DNA of 64,000 nucleotides, taken from positions 250,542-314,541 of the forward strand of contig NZ_LMIU01000024.1 in the NCBI RefSeq assembly GCF_001428845.1, in the 5' to 3' direction. The stretch comes from Achromobacter sp. Root83. GTDB lineage: Bacteria > Pseudomonadota > Gammaproteobacteria > Burkholderiales > Burkholderiaceae_B. The notes beneath the pieces were generated by a model that saw only the letters and a program-made list of their open reading frames with translations, was not told where the DNA came from and ran no database searches. Made by a program: the position numbers and the translations under genes. Positions 26,444-35,334 of this stretch are shown one piece after another. How positions within the stretch are numbered: the stretch's first letter is position 1; every line of letters starts with the position of its first letter.

Positions 26444-27226
26444 TCAGGCGAATTCCAGGGTGGCGATGACCGGGGCGTGGTCCGAGGGCTGTTCGTTGCG
26501 GCGCGGTTCCTTGTCGATGGTGCAGGCCACGCAGCGTTTGACCAGCGGGGCCGACAAGAGCACATGGTCGATGCGCAGGCCGGCGTTGCGACGGAACGCG
26601 AACTGGCGGTAATCCCACCAGCTAAAGGATTTTTCGGGCTGCTCGAACAGGCGGAAGGAATCGGTCAGCCCCAGCTCCAGCAGATCGCGCAGCGCCTGGC
26701 GCTCGGGTTCCGACACCAGCACCTGGCCTTCCCACTTTTCGGGGTTGTGCACGTCCTCGTCGGCGGGCGCGACGTTGTAGTCGCCCAGCACGGCCAGCCG
26801 GGGGAATTGCTTGATCTCGTCGGCAAGCCAACGGCGCATGGCTTCAAACCATTCCAGCTTGTAGGCGTACTTGTCCGACCCCACGGACTGGCCGTTGGGG
26901 CAATACGCGCAGACGACGCGCACGTCGCCCTCGGGGCTGGGGAAGGTCAGCGCCAGCACGCGCTGCTGGGGATCTTCGTAGCCGGGAATGTTGCGCACCA
27001 TCGACGTGCCGGGCACGCGCGAAATGATGGCTACCCCGTTATAGGTTTTCTGGCCGGCCCAGACGGCGTGATAGCCGGCTTCGGTGAAGGCGGCTTCGGG
27101 GAACTTGTCGTCGGTGAGCTTGAGCTCCTGGATGCACAGCACGTCGACAGGATTGGCGGCCAGCCAGTCCAGGACCTGCTGCAGGCGTACGTTCAGGGAG
27201 TTCACGTTCCAGGTGGCGAGTTTCAT
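26444..27226 (-). CDS. xth: Exodeoxyribonuclease III (AP endonuclease family)
   Basis: A 260-residue protein of normal length. Family motifs are in order: MKLATWNVNSLNVRL, CIQELKL (metal-binding Glu), NGVAIISR, CAYCPNGQSVGSDKYAYKL, VLGDYNVAP (catalytic Asp/Asn), GLRIDHVLLS and EQPSDHAPVIATL. It removes abasic and 3'-blocked lesions in base excision repair in the cytoplasm. Start 27226 is the ATG of the conserved MKLATWN. The longer upstream frame is not conserved-looking. Confidence 0.96.
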   Translation of the reverse strand: MKLATWNVNSLNVRLQQVLDWLAANPVDVLCIQELKLTDDKFPEAAFTEAGYHAVWAGQKTYNGVAIISRVPGTSMVRNIPGYEDPQQRVLALTFPSPEGDVRVVCAYCPNGQSVGSDKYAYKLEWFEAMRRWLADEIKQFPRLAVLGDYNVAPADEDVHNPEKWEGQVLVSEPERQALRDLLELGLTDSFRLFEQPEKSFSWWDYRQFAFRRNAGLRIDHVLLSAPLVKRCVACTIDKEPRRNEQPSDHAPVIATLEFA

Positions 27227-27411
27227 GTTCTTGATAGACCGTTTATGAATGCGGTTCTCGGGGCTGCTGCCTTCCGGCGCTCCGGCCTGGCTACGCATCT
27301 GGCGACGCATTCGGGGCGGGGTTGGCGCTGCGCCGGGAATAAGGCCAGATGATACCGTGGCCAAGAAGCGCCCGCCGCCCGCACCCAACAGCATGGCGGG
27401 CCAGGGGCTTC

Positions 27412-28194
27412 TCAGCCCTTGACCAGCCCGCCGTCGACGATCAGGTTCTGGCCCGTCACGGCGCGCGACCACGGGCAGGCGAAGAACAGCACCGCGTCGG
27501 CGAATTGCGCCGGCGTGGTGACTTCGCGCAGCGGGGTGCCGGCGGCGATCATGTCGAAGACGGCGTCCGGCGTGGCGGCCGACGCGTCCGTGGTGCGCAG
27601 CAGGCCGCCCGACACCATGTTGACGGTGATGCCGTCCGCGCCCAGTTCATGCGACAGGGTGCGGGTGAAGGCTAGCAGCGCGGCCTTGGCGGCGGTGTAG
27701 TCGTGGTAGGGCACCACGGGGTTCTGAACCAGGTTCGTGCCTACGTTGATGATGCGTCCGCCGCCGGCGGCGCGCATGCCGGGCAGGACGGCCTGCGTGG
27801 TGTTGAGCGCGGCGCGCACGCTGCCTTCGAGTTGCGCGTTCATGTGCGCCCAGCTCAGCGTGTCGGCGTGGGGACGCGCGTCGCCGTTGAACTGGAAGGC
27901 GGGCAGGGCGTTGTTGACGACGGTGCTGACCGGCAGCCCGAAGTGCTGGCTGGCCTGTGCGACCATCGCGGCGACGGCGGTGGCGTCGCGCACGTCGGCC
28001 TGTATGGCCAGCGCACGGTCCGGCGCCGTGGCCGCCAGAGCTTGCGCGCGGTCGGCGCTGTTCAGGTAGTTGATGACGACCTTGGCGCCTTCACGCAGGA
28101 AGGCTTGCGCGATAGCGGCGCCCAGGCCGCGGCTGGCGCCGGTGACGATGACGAGTTGCTGGTCCAGATTCAGTTGGGGGCGTTGCGATGACAT
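27412..28194 (-). CDS. Short-chain dehydrogenase/reductase, FabG-like
   Basis: A 260-residue classical SDR with TGASRGLG (residues 18-25) for NAD(P) binding, NNALPAF at the NNAG position, and Y166-x3-K170 (YTAAK) at the active site. The usual catalytic serine, thirteen residues before the tyrosine, is a threonine (T153). Threonine can sometimes substitute, but the change is unusual. The gene ends an apparent two-gene minus-strand unit with the GntR regulator 18 bp upstream. The substrate is unknown; the divergent aldehyde dehydrogenase suggests alcohol/aldehyde chemistry. Confidence 0.9.
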   Translation of the reverse strand: MSSQRPQLNLDQQLVIVTGASRGLGAAIAQAFLREGAKVVINYLNSADRAQALAATAPDRALAIQADVRDATAVAAMVAQASQHFGLPVSTVVNNALPAFQFNGDARPHADTLSWAHMNAQLEGSVRAALNTTQAVLPGMRAAGGGRIINVGTNLVQNPVVPYHDYTAAKAALLAFTRTLSHELGADGITVNMVSGGLLRTTDASAATPDAVFDMIAAGTPLREVTTPAQFADAVLFFACPWSRAVTGQNLIVDGGLVKG

Positions 28195-28212
28195 GAATTG
28201 ACGGCTTCCTGC

Positions 28213-29016
28213 TCAATGTTCCGAGCCGCTGTTGAGCATGCGGCTGCGGGCTTTTTCAATATGGGCGCGCATGACATTGCGCGCGCCCTCGGCGTCCTGA
28301 TCGCGGATCAGGCCATAGATATGGCGGTGTTCGTCGATGGCGGCGCGGGTGCGCTTCCAGGGTTCGCTGTGCACCAGGTGGCGCATGACGTTCACCGCGT
28401 GGCTGACGTCGTACTCCAGCGACTTCAGCACCTGCACGAAGCGCTGGTTGCTGGTGGCGGCGGCGATGGCGCGGTGAAACCCGTAGTCGTGATGGTGCGC
28501 GATGGCGCCGGACGCGTCGGCCTCTTCGTAGCCGGTCAGCATGCGGTCCATTTCGTGCAGATCGTCGGGGGGGCGGCGCAGGGCGGCCAGGTAGGCGCAT
28601 TCGGGTTCGATCACCATGCGCAGTTCCAGGCCTTCGAGGATGTGGCCGACCCGGCGCGCCGGGTCCACGGCGGGCATGCCGCCCATCAGGTCCGGCTTGG
28701 CCCGCACATAGGTGCCGGATCCGCGGATCGAATCCACCAGCTGATCTTCGCGCAACCGGTCCAGCGCCTGGCGGACCACGGGCCGCGACACTTCGAACAG
28801 CGCGGCCAGTTCCAGTTCCGTCGGCAGCTTGTTGCCGGGCGCGATCTTGCCGGTGGCGATCGCATAGAACAGGCTTTCGTAGACACGTTCGGCAAAGCGC
28901 TCGGCGCGCACATAGCCCAGGCCGGACGCCACTTCGGCCAGCACGTCCAGTTCCGGACGGGGGCGGCTGGCGGCCGCCAGCAGCGATTCAAGCTGCGGGT
29001 CACGCACATTGCTCAT
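28213..29016 (-). CDS. GntR-family (FadR subfamily) transcriptional regulator
   Basis: A 267-residue regulator with a winged HTH (GNKLPTELELAALFEVSRPVVRQALDRL, GSGTYV) and an all-helical FCD-type C-terminal domain. An AGGAG eight bases before ATG 29016 fixes the start, rejecting the in-frame ATG at 29079. It is divergent from the aldehyde dehydrogenase and upstream of the SDR, so it probably controls both. A 17-bp dyad lies in the divergent gap. Confidence 0.92.
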   Translation of the reverse strand: MSNVRDPQLESLLAAASRPRPELDVLAEVASGLGYVRAERFAERVYESLFYAIATGKIAPGNKLPTELELAALFEVSRPVVRQALDRLREDQLVDSIRGSGTYVRAKPDLMGGMPAVDPARRVGHILEGLELRMVIEPECAYLAALRRPPDDLHEMDRMLTGYEEADASGAIAHHHDYGFHRAIAAATSNQRFVQVLKSLEYDVSHAVNVMRHLVHSEPWKRTRAAIDEHRHIYGLIRDQDAEGARNVMRAHIEKARSRMLNSGSEH

Positions 29017-29143
29017 CGGCTGCTCCTGGTCGATGGGGACGGGCTTGTCATTCCGCATGACAAACCCGCGGGGCGGCAAGCCCCTGAATTACTAGGGATA
29101 ACCCGATCATCCAGAAAAATATCCTGAAGCTTGGGATAAAAGC

Positions 29144-29160
29144 TGTCAATCCAATTGACA
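29144..29160. promoter_or_regulatory. Candidate GntR operator
   Basis: The inverted repeat TGTCAAT-CCA-ATTGACA has perfect 7-bp arms. It sits inside the 293-bp gap between the divergent GntR (29016) and aldehyde dehydrogenase (29310) genes. Two GGATAA repeats lie at about 29095 and 29134. No other gene or clear promoter is visible in the gap. Confidence 0.6.
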
Positions 29161-29309
29161 AGTTCCGGGGGGCTCCCGTACCTTGGCATCAAACCACAAA
29201 GCCCGCGCACGACGCGCTGGCGGCGCAACCGGCCCAGCCGCCGGAGGCGTCTGGAGACCCGCAAATTCCCCCCAACCGGCCGTCCGGCCGCTACTTTACT
29301 CCGCGCATC

Positions 29310-30743
29310 GTGACTCAGAAGAACTTTATCGCCAACCAATGGGTGGCCGCCGCCACCGGTGAAACCATTCCCGTCCTGAACCCGTCCGATGGCAAGCCGT
29401 TCGAAGCCATTGCGCGCTCGGGCCAGGCCGATGTGGACCGCGCCGTGCAGGCCGCCCGCCAGGCGTTCGAGGGCGAGTGGGGCCAGATGGCGCCCGCGGT
29501 TCGCAGCCGACTGCTCATGAAGATCGCCTTCGCCCTGCTGGACCGCCAGGAAGAGCTGGCGCAACTGGAATCGGCCGACGCGGGCAAGCCAATCAAGCAG
29601 GCCCGCGCCGACGCCGCCGCCGTGGCGCGCTATTTCGAGTTCTACGCCGGCGCGGTGGACAAGCTGCACGGCGAGACCATTCCCTATACGCCGGGCTTTA
29701 CCGTGCTGACGGTGCGTGAGGCGCATGGCGTCACCGGCCACATCGTGCCCTGGAACTACCCCTTGCAGATCTTCGGCCGCAGCGTCGGCGCGGCGCTGGC
29801 GGCGGGCAATGCCTGCGTGGTCAAGCCCGCCGAAGACGCCTGCCTGTCGCTTTTGAAGCTGGCCGAGATCGCCGCCGAAGTGGGCCTGCCCGCCGGCGCC
29901 CTGAACATCGTCACGGGCTACGGCCATGAAGCGGGCGCCGCGCTGTCCGCGCATCCCGGCATCGACCATATTTCGTTCACCGGTTCGCCGCAGACGGGCA
30001 AGATGGTGGCCCACGCCGCCGCCGAAAACCACGTGCCCGTCACGCTGGAACTGGGCGGCAAGTCGCCGCAGATCGTGTTCGATGACGCCGACCTGGACGC
30101 CGCGATGCCGGTGCTGCTGGGCGCCATCATCCAGAACGCCGGCCAGACGTGCTCGGCCGGCAGCCGCGTGCTGATCCAGCGCGGCGTGTACGAGACCGTG
30201 CTCAGGCGCCTGTCCGACGCGTTCGCGGCTACGGTTACTGGCCCCGCCGCCGCCGACCTGGACGTCGGTCCCCTGATCAACGCCCGCCAGCATGACCGCG
30301 TGCGCGGCTTCCTGGCGGAAGCGGAAGCGCAAGGCATGAAAGTCGCCGCGCGCGGCAAGCTCAAGGACGGCACGCCGGATTCGGGCTTCTACCAGCCGCC
30401 CGTGCTGTTCCGCGACGTGCCGCCCGACAGCCGTCTGGCGCAGGAAGAAGTGTTTGGCCCGGTGCTGGCCGCCATGGTGTTCGACACCGAGGAAGAGGCG
30501 CTGCAAATCGCCAACGGCACGCTGTACGGCCTGGTGGCCGGCGTGTGGACGCGCGACGGCGGCCGCCAGATGCGCCTGGCCCGCAAGCTGCGCGCAGGCC
30601 AGGTGTTCGTCAACAACTACGGTGCGGGCGGCGGCGTGGAGCTGCCGTTTGGCGGTTCGCGCCAGTCGGGCTACGGCCGCGAAAAGGGCTTCGAGGCCCT
30701 GTACGGCTTCACCAGCCTGAAGACCATCGCGATCAAGCATTGA
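29310..30743 (+). CDS. NAD(P)-dependent aldehyde dehydrogenase
   Basis: A 477-residue ALDH-superfamily protein. It has VTLELGGKSPQ with general base E247, GQTCSAG with the nucleophile C281, an N-terminal FIANQWVAA start, and the C-terminal PFGGSRQSGYGREKG segment. It oxidises an aldehyde to a carboxylic acid in the cytoplasm. The annotated start is a GTG without a clear ribosome binding site. No in-frame ATG lies before the conserved N-terminus. Regulation by the divergent GntR protein is likely. Confidence 0.92.
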   Translation: MTQKNFIANQWVAAATGETIPVLNPSDGKPFEAIARSGQADVDRAVQAARQAFEGEWGQMAPAVRSRLLMKIAFALLDRQEELAQLESADAGKPIKQARADAAAVARYFEFYAGAVDKLHGETIPYTPGFTVLTVREAHGVTGHIVPWNYPLQIFGRSVGAALAAGNACVVKPAEDACLSLLKLAEIAAEVGLPAGALNIVTGYGHEAGAALSAHPGIDHISFTGSPQTGKMVAHAAAENHVPVTLELGGKSPQIVFDDADLDAAMPVLLGAIIQNAGQTCSAGSRVLIQRGVYETVLRRLSDAFAATVTGPAAADLDVGPLINARQHDRVRGFLAEAEAQGMKVAARGKLKDGTPDSGFYQPPVLFRDVPPDSRLAQEEVFGPVLAAMVFDTEEEALQIANGTLYGLVAGVWTRDGGRQMRLARKLRAGQVFVNNYGAGGGVELPFGGSRQSGYGREKGFEALYGFTSLKTIAIKH

Positions 30744-30854
30744 GGCGCGCCGGGGCGGCCCGGCCGCCCGGCGCGGCGCGGCGGTCCCTGGCAAAATATC
30801 GGTTAACGTTGATGTTTTGCTTTTGGGGCCTGCCGCCCCGCATTCAGGATCCGT

Positions 30855-31559
30855 ATGTTCACCGGTATTGTTCAAGGCACCGCGACAATCGCGAAGATCG
30901 CGGATCGCGAAGGCCTGCGCACCTTCACGCTGGATTTCCCCCCTGGTTTCTGCGTTGACCTGGCCATCGGCGCCAGCGTGTCGACCGACGGCGTCTGCCT
31001 GACCGTCACCGAAATCCTGTCGGAAAATCAGGCTACCTTCGATGTCATGCAGCAAAGCCTGGCCATCACCACCCTGGGCAGCTACGCCGAAGGCGACCGC
31101 GCCAACGTGGAACGCGCGGCCAGGGACGGCGCCGAGATCGGCGGGCATCCCCTGTCGGGCCACGTGGACTTCACGTCGGAAGTGCTCATGGTGAAGTCGT
31201 CGGACACCAACCGCCTGATGCGCTTCAGCATCCCCGAGGCCTTTCGCAAGTATGTGTTCGCCAAGGGCTACATCGCCATCAACGGCGCCAGCCTGACGGT
31301 ATCGGAGGTCAACCGCGCCGAGGGCTGGTTCGAGGTCTGGCTGATTCCCGAAACGCGCCGCATGACCGTCTTCGAGGACAAGCAGGCGGGCGATTCCGTC
31401 AATATCGAGATCGAACGCAGCACCCAGGTGATGGTCGATACGGTGCGCGAAACCGTCCAGGAAAGCCTGGGCAGGCTGCAGCCCCTGCTGGAGGCGATAC
31501 TCAAGGAAAAGGGACTGACGCTGGAAGACTTTGTCAGTCCGCAGGGCAAGCTGAAGTAG
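30855..31559 (+). CDS. ribE: Riboflavin synthase, alpha subunit
   Basis: A 234-residue protein with two tandem lumazine-binding domains, starting MFTGIVQGTATI and containing GGHPLSGHVDF in the first repeat and KGYIAINGASLTVSEV at the start of the second. It dismutates two 6,7-dimethyl-8-ribityllumazine molecules to riboflavin. At 234 residues it is slightly longer than the usual ~200-220. It stands alone with no FMN riboswitch upstream and no other rib genes nearby, so the cell may hold another copy in a rib operon. Confidence 0.9.
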   Translation: MFTGIVQGTATIAKIADREGLRTFTLDFPPGFCVDLAIGASVSTDGVCLTVTEILSENQATFDVMQQSLAITTLGSYAEGDRANVERAARDGAEIGGHPLSGHVDFTSEVLMVKSSDTNRLMRFSIPEAFRKYVFAKGYIAINGASLTVSEVNRAEGWFEVWLIPETRRMTVFEDKQAGDSVNIEIERSTQVMVDTVRETVQESLGRLQPLLEAILKEKGLTLEDFVSPQGKLK

Positions 31560-31574
31560 GCATTGCCGCCGCGC

Positions 31575-33071
31575 TCAGCGCGCCGCGAAGGCCCGCCCCA
31601 GCGGCCGCATGCGGATCCCCGGCTGCAGACGGGTCCAGGGCAGGTCGGCGGGATCGGCCTGCATGGGCCCCGGCGCCTTGGCCACCAGCACCTCGTGCGC
31701 GATGGGCTGGAAGTCCGCGCGGAAATGCACCGAACTCTTCACCACCAGTATCGACATTTCCTCGGGCTGCACGCCGCCCACGCGGAACAGGTTGCGGTCC
31801 AGCATCTGCGCCTTGCTGGCGCTGACCACGATCCGCACGCCGCCGATCCTCAGGCCCGCGACGGCGCCCAGGTCCACATCCATGCCGTGCATCATCGGCC
31901 CATCGAAGCGCAGCTTGCCGGGCGACAGCGTTTCGACGATGAACTCGCCATCGAAGGCGGCATCGCCCGCCACGCCGGACTGCCCGCCCAGGCTCAGCCG
32001 CACCGTGGCGCCCACCCCCGCGGCCGTGGCCTGGCGCACCGCCTCGGGATCATAGAAGAGGCCCAGCGCCGCATTTTGCGCGTCGGCGGCCACCAGCGCG
32101 CGCAGCATGCCCGTGGTGTTGGCGTCGCCGCCCGCGCCGGGATTGTCCTGCGTGTCGGCGATGACCACCGGGCGCGAGGCGCCGGTTGCCAGGGCCTGCG
32201 CGCGGCGCACGGCCTCGGCGGGTTCCAGGAAGTCAGGCGACCATTCCGGCTCCAGCTCCAGCACGCGGGTATGTAGCGATTCGGTCACCCGTTCGACGGC
32301 GGCGGCGTCCGTGCCGTAGGCCCACACGACGGGTCCGCACTCCGGAAAATCCGCCGCCGGGAATCCCGGCGCGAACGAGATGGACGCGACGCCCGGCGTC
32401 TGCTCCAGGCGCGCGAGCATGTCGTAGACGCCATGCGACGGCTGCAGCATGGTGCACATGCCGTTGATCGGAATGAGAAAGGGCAGCCTGCGTTCGCGCC
32501 GGACCCATTGCCCGCCCGCCTGGATGCGGGCCAGCAGCAGGCGCGCGGCCTGCACGCCGGTGTCGGCCATGTCCACATGCGGATACGTCCGGAACGCGAC
32601 CAGGCCGTCTGCTTCCCGCAGCATTTGACCGGTGACGTTGGCGTGCAGATCCAGGCTGGCGACGACCGGCACGTCCGGCCCCGCGATCTGGCGCACGCGG
32701 GCAAGCAGTTCGCCCTCGCCATCGTCCAGGTGTTCGGTGACCATCGCGCGGTGCAGGTCCAGATAGATGGCGTCGTAGCCGCCGGCCCGCGCCGCGTCGA
32801 GGATTTCGCCGGCGATGCGCTCGTAGGCGTCGCGGGTCACGTGGGCCGACGGGCTGGCGCCCGCCCAGATTACCGTGTCAACGGTATGGCCCTGTTCCAT
32901 CACGGCGTTGATGAAGCCTCCGGCCGGGATGTTGACCTCGCGCAGCGCCAGCATGTCCTTGCCGCGCACCATGGCGGGAAAGCCCTCGCCGCGGACGAAG
33001 TTCTCGTAGCCCGCCTTGGACGGGGCGAAGGTGTTGGTTTCATGCTGGAAACCAGCGACCAGAATATGCAT
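31575..33071 (-). CDS. M81-family protein, MlrC-like
   Basis: A 498-residue protein starting MHILVAGFQHETNTFAPSKA. It contains the MlrC hallmarks YLDLHRAMV, VASLDLHANVT and TYPHVDMADTG in the N-terminal metal domain and VVIADTQDNPGAGGDANTT in the C-terminal half. MlrC takes part in microcystin breakdown in Sphingomonas, but most homologues occur in amino-acid or amide catabolic clusters with unknown substrates. ATG 33071 has AGGAA six bases upstream. It is convergent with ribE (16 bp apart) and divergent from speG. Confidence 0.92.
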   Translation of the reverse strand: MHILVAGFQHETNTFAPSKAGYENFVRGEGFPAMVRGKDMLALREVNIPAGGFINAVMEQGHTVDTVIWAGASPSAHVTRDAYERIAGEILDAARAGGYDAIYLDLHRAMVTEHLDDGEGELLARVRQIAGPDVPVVASLDLHANVTGQMLREADGLVAFRTYPHVDMADTGVQAARLLLARIQAGGQWVRRERRLPFLIPINGMCTMLQPSHGVYDMLARLEQTPGVASISFAPGFPAADFPECGPVVWAYGTDAAAVERVTESLHTRVLELEPEWSPDFLEPAEAVRRAQALATGASRPVVIADTQDNPGAGGDANTTGMLRALVAADAQNAALGLFYDPEAVRQATAAGVGATVRLSLGGQSGVAGDAAFDGEFIVETLSPGKLRFDGPMMHGMDVDLGAVAGLRIGGVRIVVSASKAQMLDRNLFRVGGVQPEEMSILVVKSSVHFRADFQPIAHEVLVAKAPGPMQADPADLPWTRLQPGIRMRPLGRAFAAR

Positions 33072-33253
33072 GATTTTTTCCTGTGGGGCGGAATGCGGAC
33101 GCAGGGGCGCGGATCGGAGAGGCTTGGACCGTGCCGCCCAGGATACCGTGTATGCGACGCGCCGAGGCCCCCGCGCCAGCGCATGCGCACTCAGGGACAA
33201 CGCGGATTGCGTCTTCCTCCCGGCATACAATGAAGCCACCTTCGGAGGTACCT

Positions 33254-33838
33254 ATGTCGGCGATATCCGATATCAAAATTCGCCCCCTCGAGCGTGGCGA
33301 TCTGCACTTCGTGCACAAGATCAACAATAACGACGTCATCATGCGTTACTGGTTCGAAGAGCCCTACGAGGCCTACGACGAACTGGTCGCCCTGTATGAC
33401 CGCCACTTGCACGACCAGAACGAGCGGCGCTTCATCATCGAACACGACACCGGCCAGCCCGCCGGCCTGGTCGAGCTGGTCGAGATCGACTACATCCACC
33501 GCCGCGCCGAATTCCAGATCATCATCGCGCCCAGCTACCAGGGCCGCGGCTACGCCAAGGCGGCGACGCGGATCGCCGTGGGCTATGCGTTCCGGGTGCT
33601 GAACCTGCACAAGGTCTACCTGGTGGTCGACAAGGACAATACCGCCGCCGTGCACGTGTACGAACGCTGCGGCTTTCAGATAGAAGGGCTGCTGAAGGAA
33701 GAATTCTTTTCCAACGGCGCCTATCGCGACGCCTACCGCATGGCCCTGCTGCAACACGAGCACTTGCGCGATGTCGGGCCGGGCGCGCCGGACGCGCCCG
33801 TGCTGCGCGACTGGCCGCAGGAAGAACAGACGGGCTGA
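33254..33838 (+). CDS. speG: Spermidine N1-acetyltransferase (GNAT family)
   Basis: A 194-residue protein matching SpeG closely. It has [10 protein letters not shown] at the start, [36 protein letters not shown], the acetyl-CoA loop [10 protein letters not shown] and a [12 protein letters not shown] motif. It acetylates spermidine/spermine and relieves polyamine toxicity. A GGAGG at 33244-33248 fixes ATG 33254. The tail (about residues 170-194, proline-rich) extends beyond the E. coli protein. Confidence 0.93.
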   Translation: MSAISDIKIRPLERGDLHFVHKINNNDVIMRYWFEEPYEAYDELVALYDRHLHDQNERRFIIEHDTGQPAGLVELVEIDYIHRRAEFQIIIAPSYQGRGYAKAATRIAVGYAFRVLNLHKVYLVVDKDNTAAVHVYERCGFQIEGLLKEEFFSNGAYRDAYRMALLQHEHLRDVGPGAPDAPVLRDWPQEEQTG

Positions 33839-33872
33839 GGCCGCCCGCCGTGTCCGGCGGCGCGGGCGAGGA

Positions 33873-34190
33873 TCAGGGCTTGAAGAACGCCGTGGGCGTC
33901 ATCAGCCGGTTCTCCTGGCTGATCAGGTAGCCCGCGTCCGCGCTCTTGGCAAGGTAGCCCGCCCAGGCAGGATCCTGCTGCAGCGCGCGGCGCTTGGCGT
34001 CGCGGTCGGCGGCGCTGTCATAGACCCAGATGTGCATGTAGCTGTTGACGTTGCCCGTCTCGGTCTGCATGTAGGCCAGGGGCTTGCCCAGGTGGCGGCT
34101 TTGCACCTCATAGCCATGCTCGGCATAGAGCGCCAGGTGCTTCTTGATGGTGCCGGCGCGGCAGGTGTAGGTTCGTACGTCGTAAAGCAT
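33873..34190 (-). CDS. NIPSNAP-family protein
   Basis: A 105-residue single-domain protein (MLYDVRTYTCRAGTIKKHLALY and a MHIWVYDSAADRDAKRRAL core) of the NIPSNAP ferredoxin-like fold. Bacterial members often sit in aromatic or halogenated-compound catabolic clusters, and their role is unclear. It lies 72 bp downstream of the Bug gene on the same strand and is probably the last gene of the AraC-adjacent unit. Confidence 0.87.
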   Translation of the reverse strand: MLYDVRTYTCRAGTIKKHLALYAEHGYEVQSRHLGKPLAYMQTETGNVNSYMHIWVYDSAADRDAKRRALQQDPAWAGYLAKSADAGYLISQENRLMTPTAFFKP

Positions 34191-34262
34191 GGTGCATCCT
34201 TGATATGGGTGTTGCGGAAATTCGTCGGGGCCCGAACGCGGCCCCTGTCAGGGGCTCGGGCG

Positions 34263-35252
34263 CTAATCGGCGGTGGCGCCGGACTGCTTCACCAGCGTGC
34301 TCCAGCGCGCCACTTCCTGGTTCACGTACTGCTGGAAGGCGGCGTGGCCGTCGCCGACCGGATCGGCGCCCAGTCCCTTCAGCTTGTCCTGCACGGCGGG
34401 ATCGGCCACGCCCTGGGTGATCGCCTGGGACAGCTTTTCCACCACGGGCGCCGGCGTGGCGGCGGGCACGAACAGGCCGAACCACGAACGCGCGTTCATG
34501 GCGGGGTAGGGCGTTTCGGAAAATGCCGGCACGTTGGGCAGGGACGCGTGGCGCTGCGTGCCGGTCACGGCGATGGGCGTCAAGCGGCCGGCCTGCACCT
34601 GCGACAGCACCTCGGGCAGGTTGGCGAACATGATCTGCACCTGGCCGCCCATGAGATCGTTCAAGGCTTGCGAGCCGCCCTTGTATGGCACGTGCGTCAT
34701 CTCCGCGCCGGCCAGCGAATTGAACTGGGCGCCCGCCAGGTGCGATGCGGTGCCGGTGCCGCCCGATGCATAGTTCACGCGGTTGCCGTTGGCCTTCGCG
34801 TAGGCGGCCAGTTCTTCCGGCGTCTTGGCCGGCACCGACGGGTTCACCACCAGCAGCAGGGGCACGGACGCCAGGTTCGACAGGCCCGCGAAGTCGCGTG
34901 TCAGGCTGTAGTCCAGCTTGTGATAGAGCGTGGCGTTGATGGCATGGCTGGACGTGGCCATCAGCAAGGTATAGCCGTCCGGCTCGGATCGCGCCGCCAT
35001 CACGGCGCCGATATTGCCATTGGCGCCTGCCTTGTTTTCCACCACCACCGGCTGGCCCAGGCGGGTGGACATGGATTGCGCCACGGTGCGCGCGATCACG
35101 TCGGTGGCACCGCCCGCGGCGAAGGGCACGATGATGCGCAGGGGCCGATCGGGGTAGTCGGCGGCGGCGGCGGACGCGGCCGCGCCCACGGATGCCACGG
35201 CCAGTGCCGCGGCCGCCGTCAGCCGTCGCAGGGGAAGCAGGGGATTGTTCAT
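34263..35252 (-). CDS. Tripartite tricarboxylate-type (Bug) periplasmic binding protein
   Basis: A 329-residue protein with a signal peptide (basic start, long alanine-rich core, cleavage near AAA-DYPDRP). The Bug family core follows: LRIIVPFAAGGATDVIAR, QPVVVENKAGANGNIGA and DGYTLLMAT. These proteins bind carboxylates or similar small molecules. Bordetella-type genomes have dozens, mostly without the TctAB permease, as here. Its place between a TPP-dependent enzyme and a NIPSNAP protein suggests capture of the catabolic substrate. Confidence 0.93.
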   Translation of the reverse strand: MNNPLLPLRRLTAAAALAVASVGAAASAAAADYPDRPLRIIVPFAAGGATDVIARTVAQSMSTRLGQPVVVENKAGANGNIGAVMAARSEPDGYTLLMATSSHAINATLYHKLDYSLTRDFAGLSNLASVPLLLVVNPSVPAKTPEELAAYAKANGNRVNYASGGTGTASHLAGAQFNSLAGAEMTHVPYKGGSQALNDLMGGQVQIMFANLPEVLSQVQAGRLTPIAVTGTQRHASLPNVPAFSETPYPAMNARSWFGLFVPAATPAPVVEKLSQAITQGVADPAVQDKLKGLGADPVGDGHAAFQQYVNQEVARWSTLVKQSGATAD

Positions 35253-35334
35253 GTCTCTCTCCAGTGTTGGATATTTTTATGGGGGCGCCGGGCGCCATCC
35301 TTCGGGACGGCGCGCGGCAATCCGCTCCCGGGCT

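Noticed and set aside
26444..27472. 342-residue version of exonuclease III
   Set aside because: The extra 82 N-terminal residues are Arg/Pro-rich. The conserved protein begins at MKLATWN, start 27226.
29013..31163. 716-residue minus-strand ORF opposite the aldehyde dehydrogenase and start of ribE
   Set aside because: It is an antisense shadow of high third-position GC. The His/Arg/Gln-rich sequence has no family features, while the plus strand carries intact ALDH and riboflavin synthase motifs.
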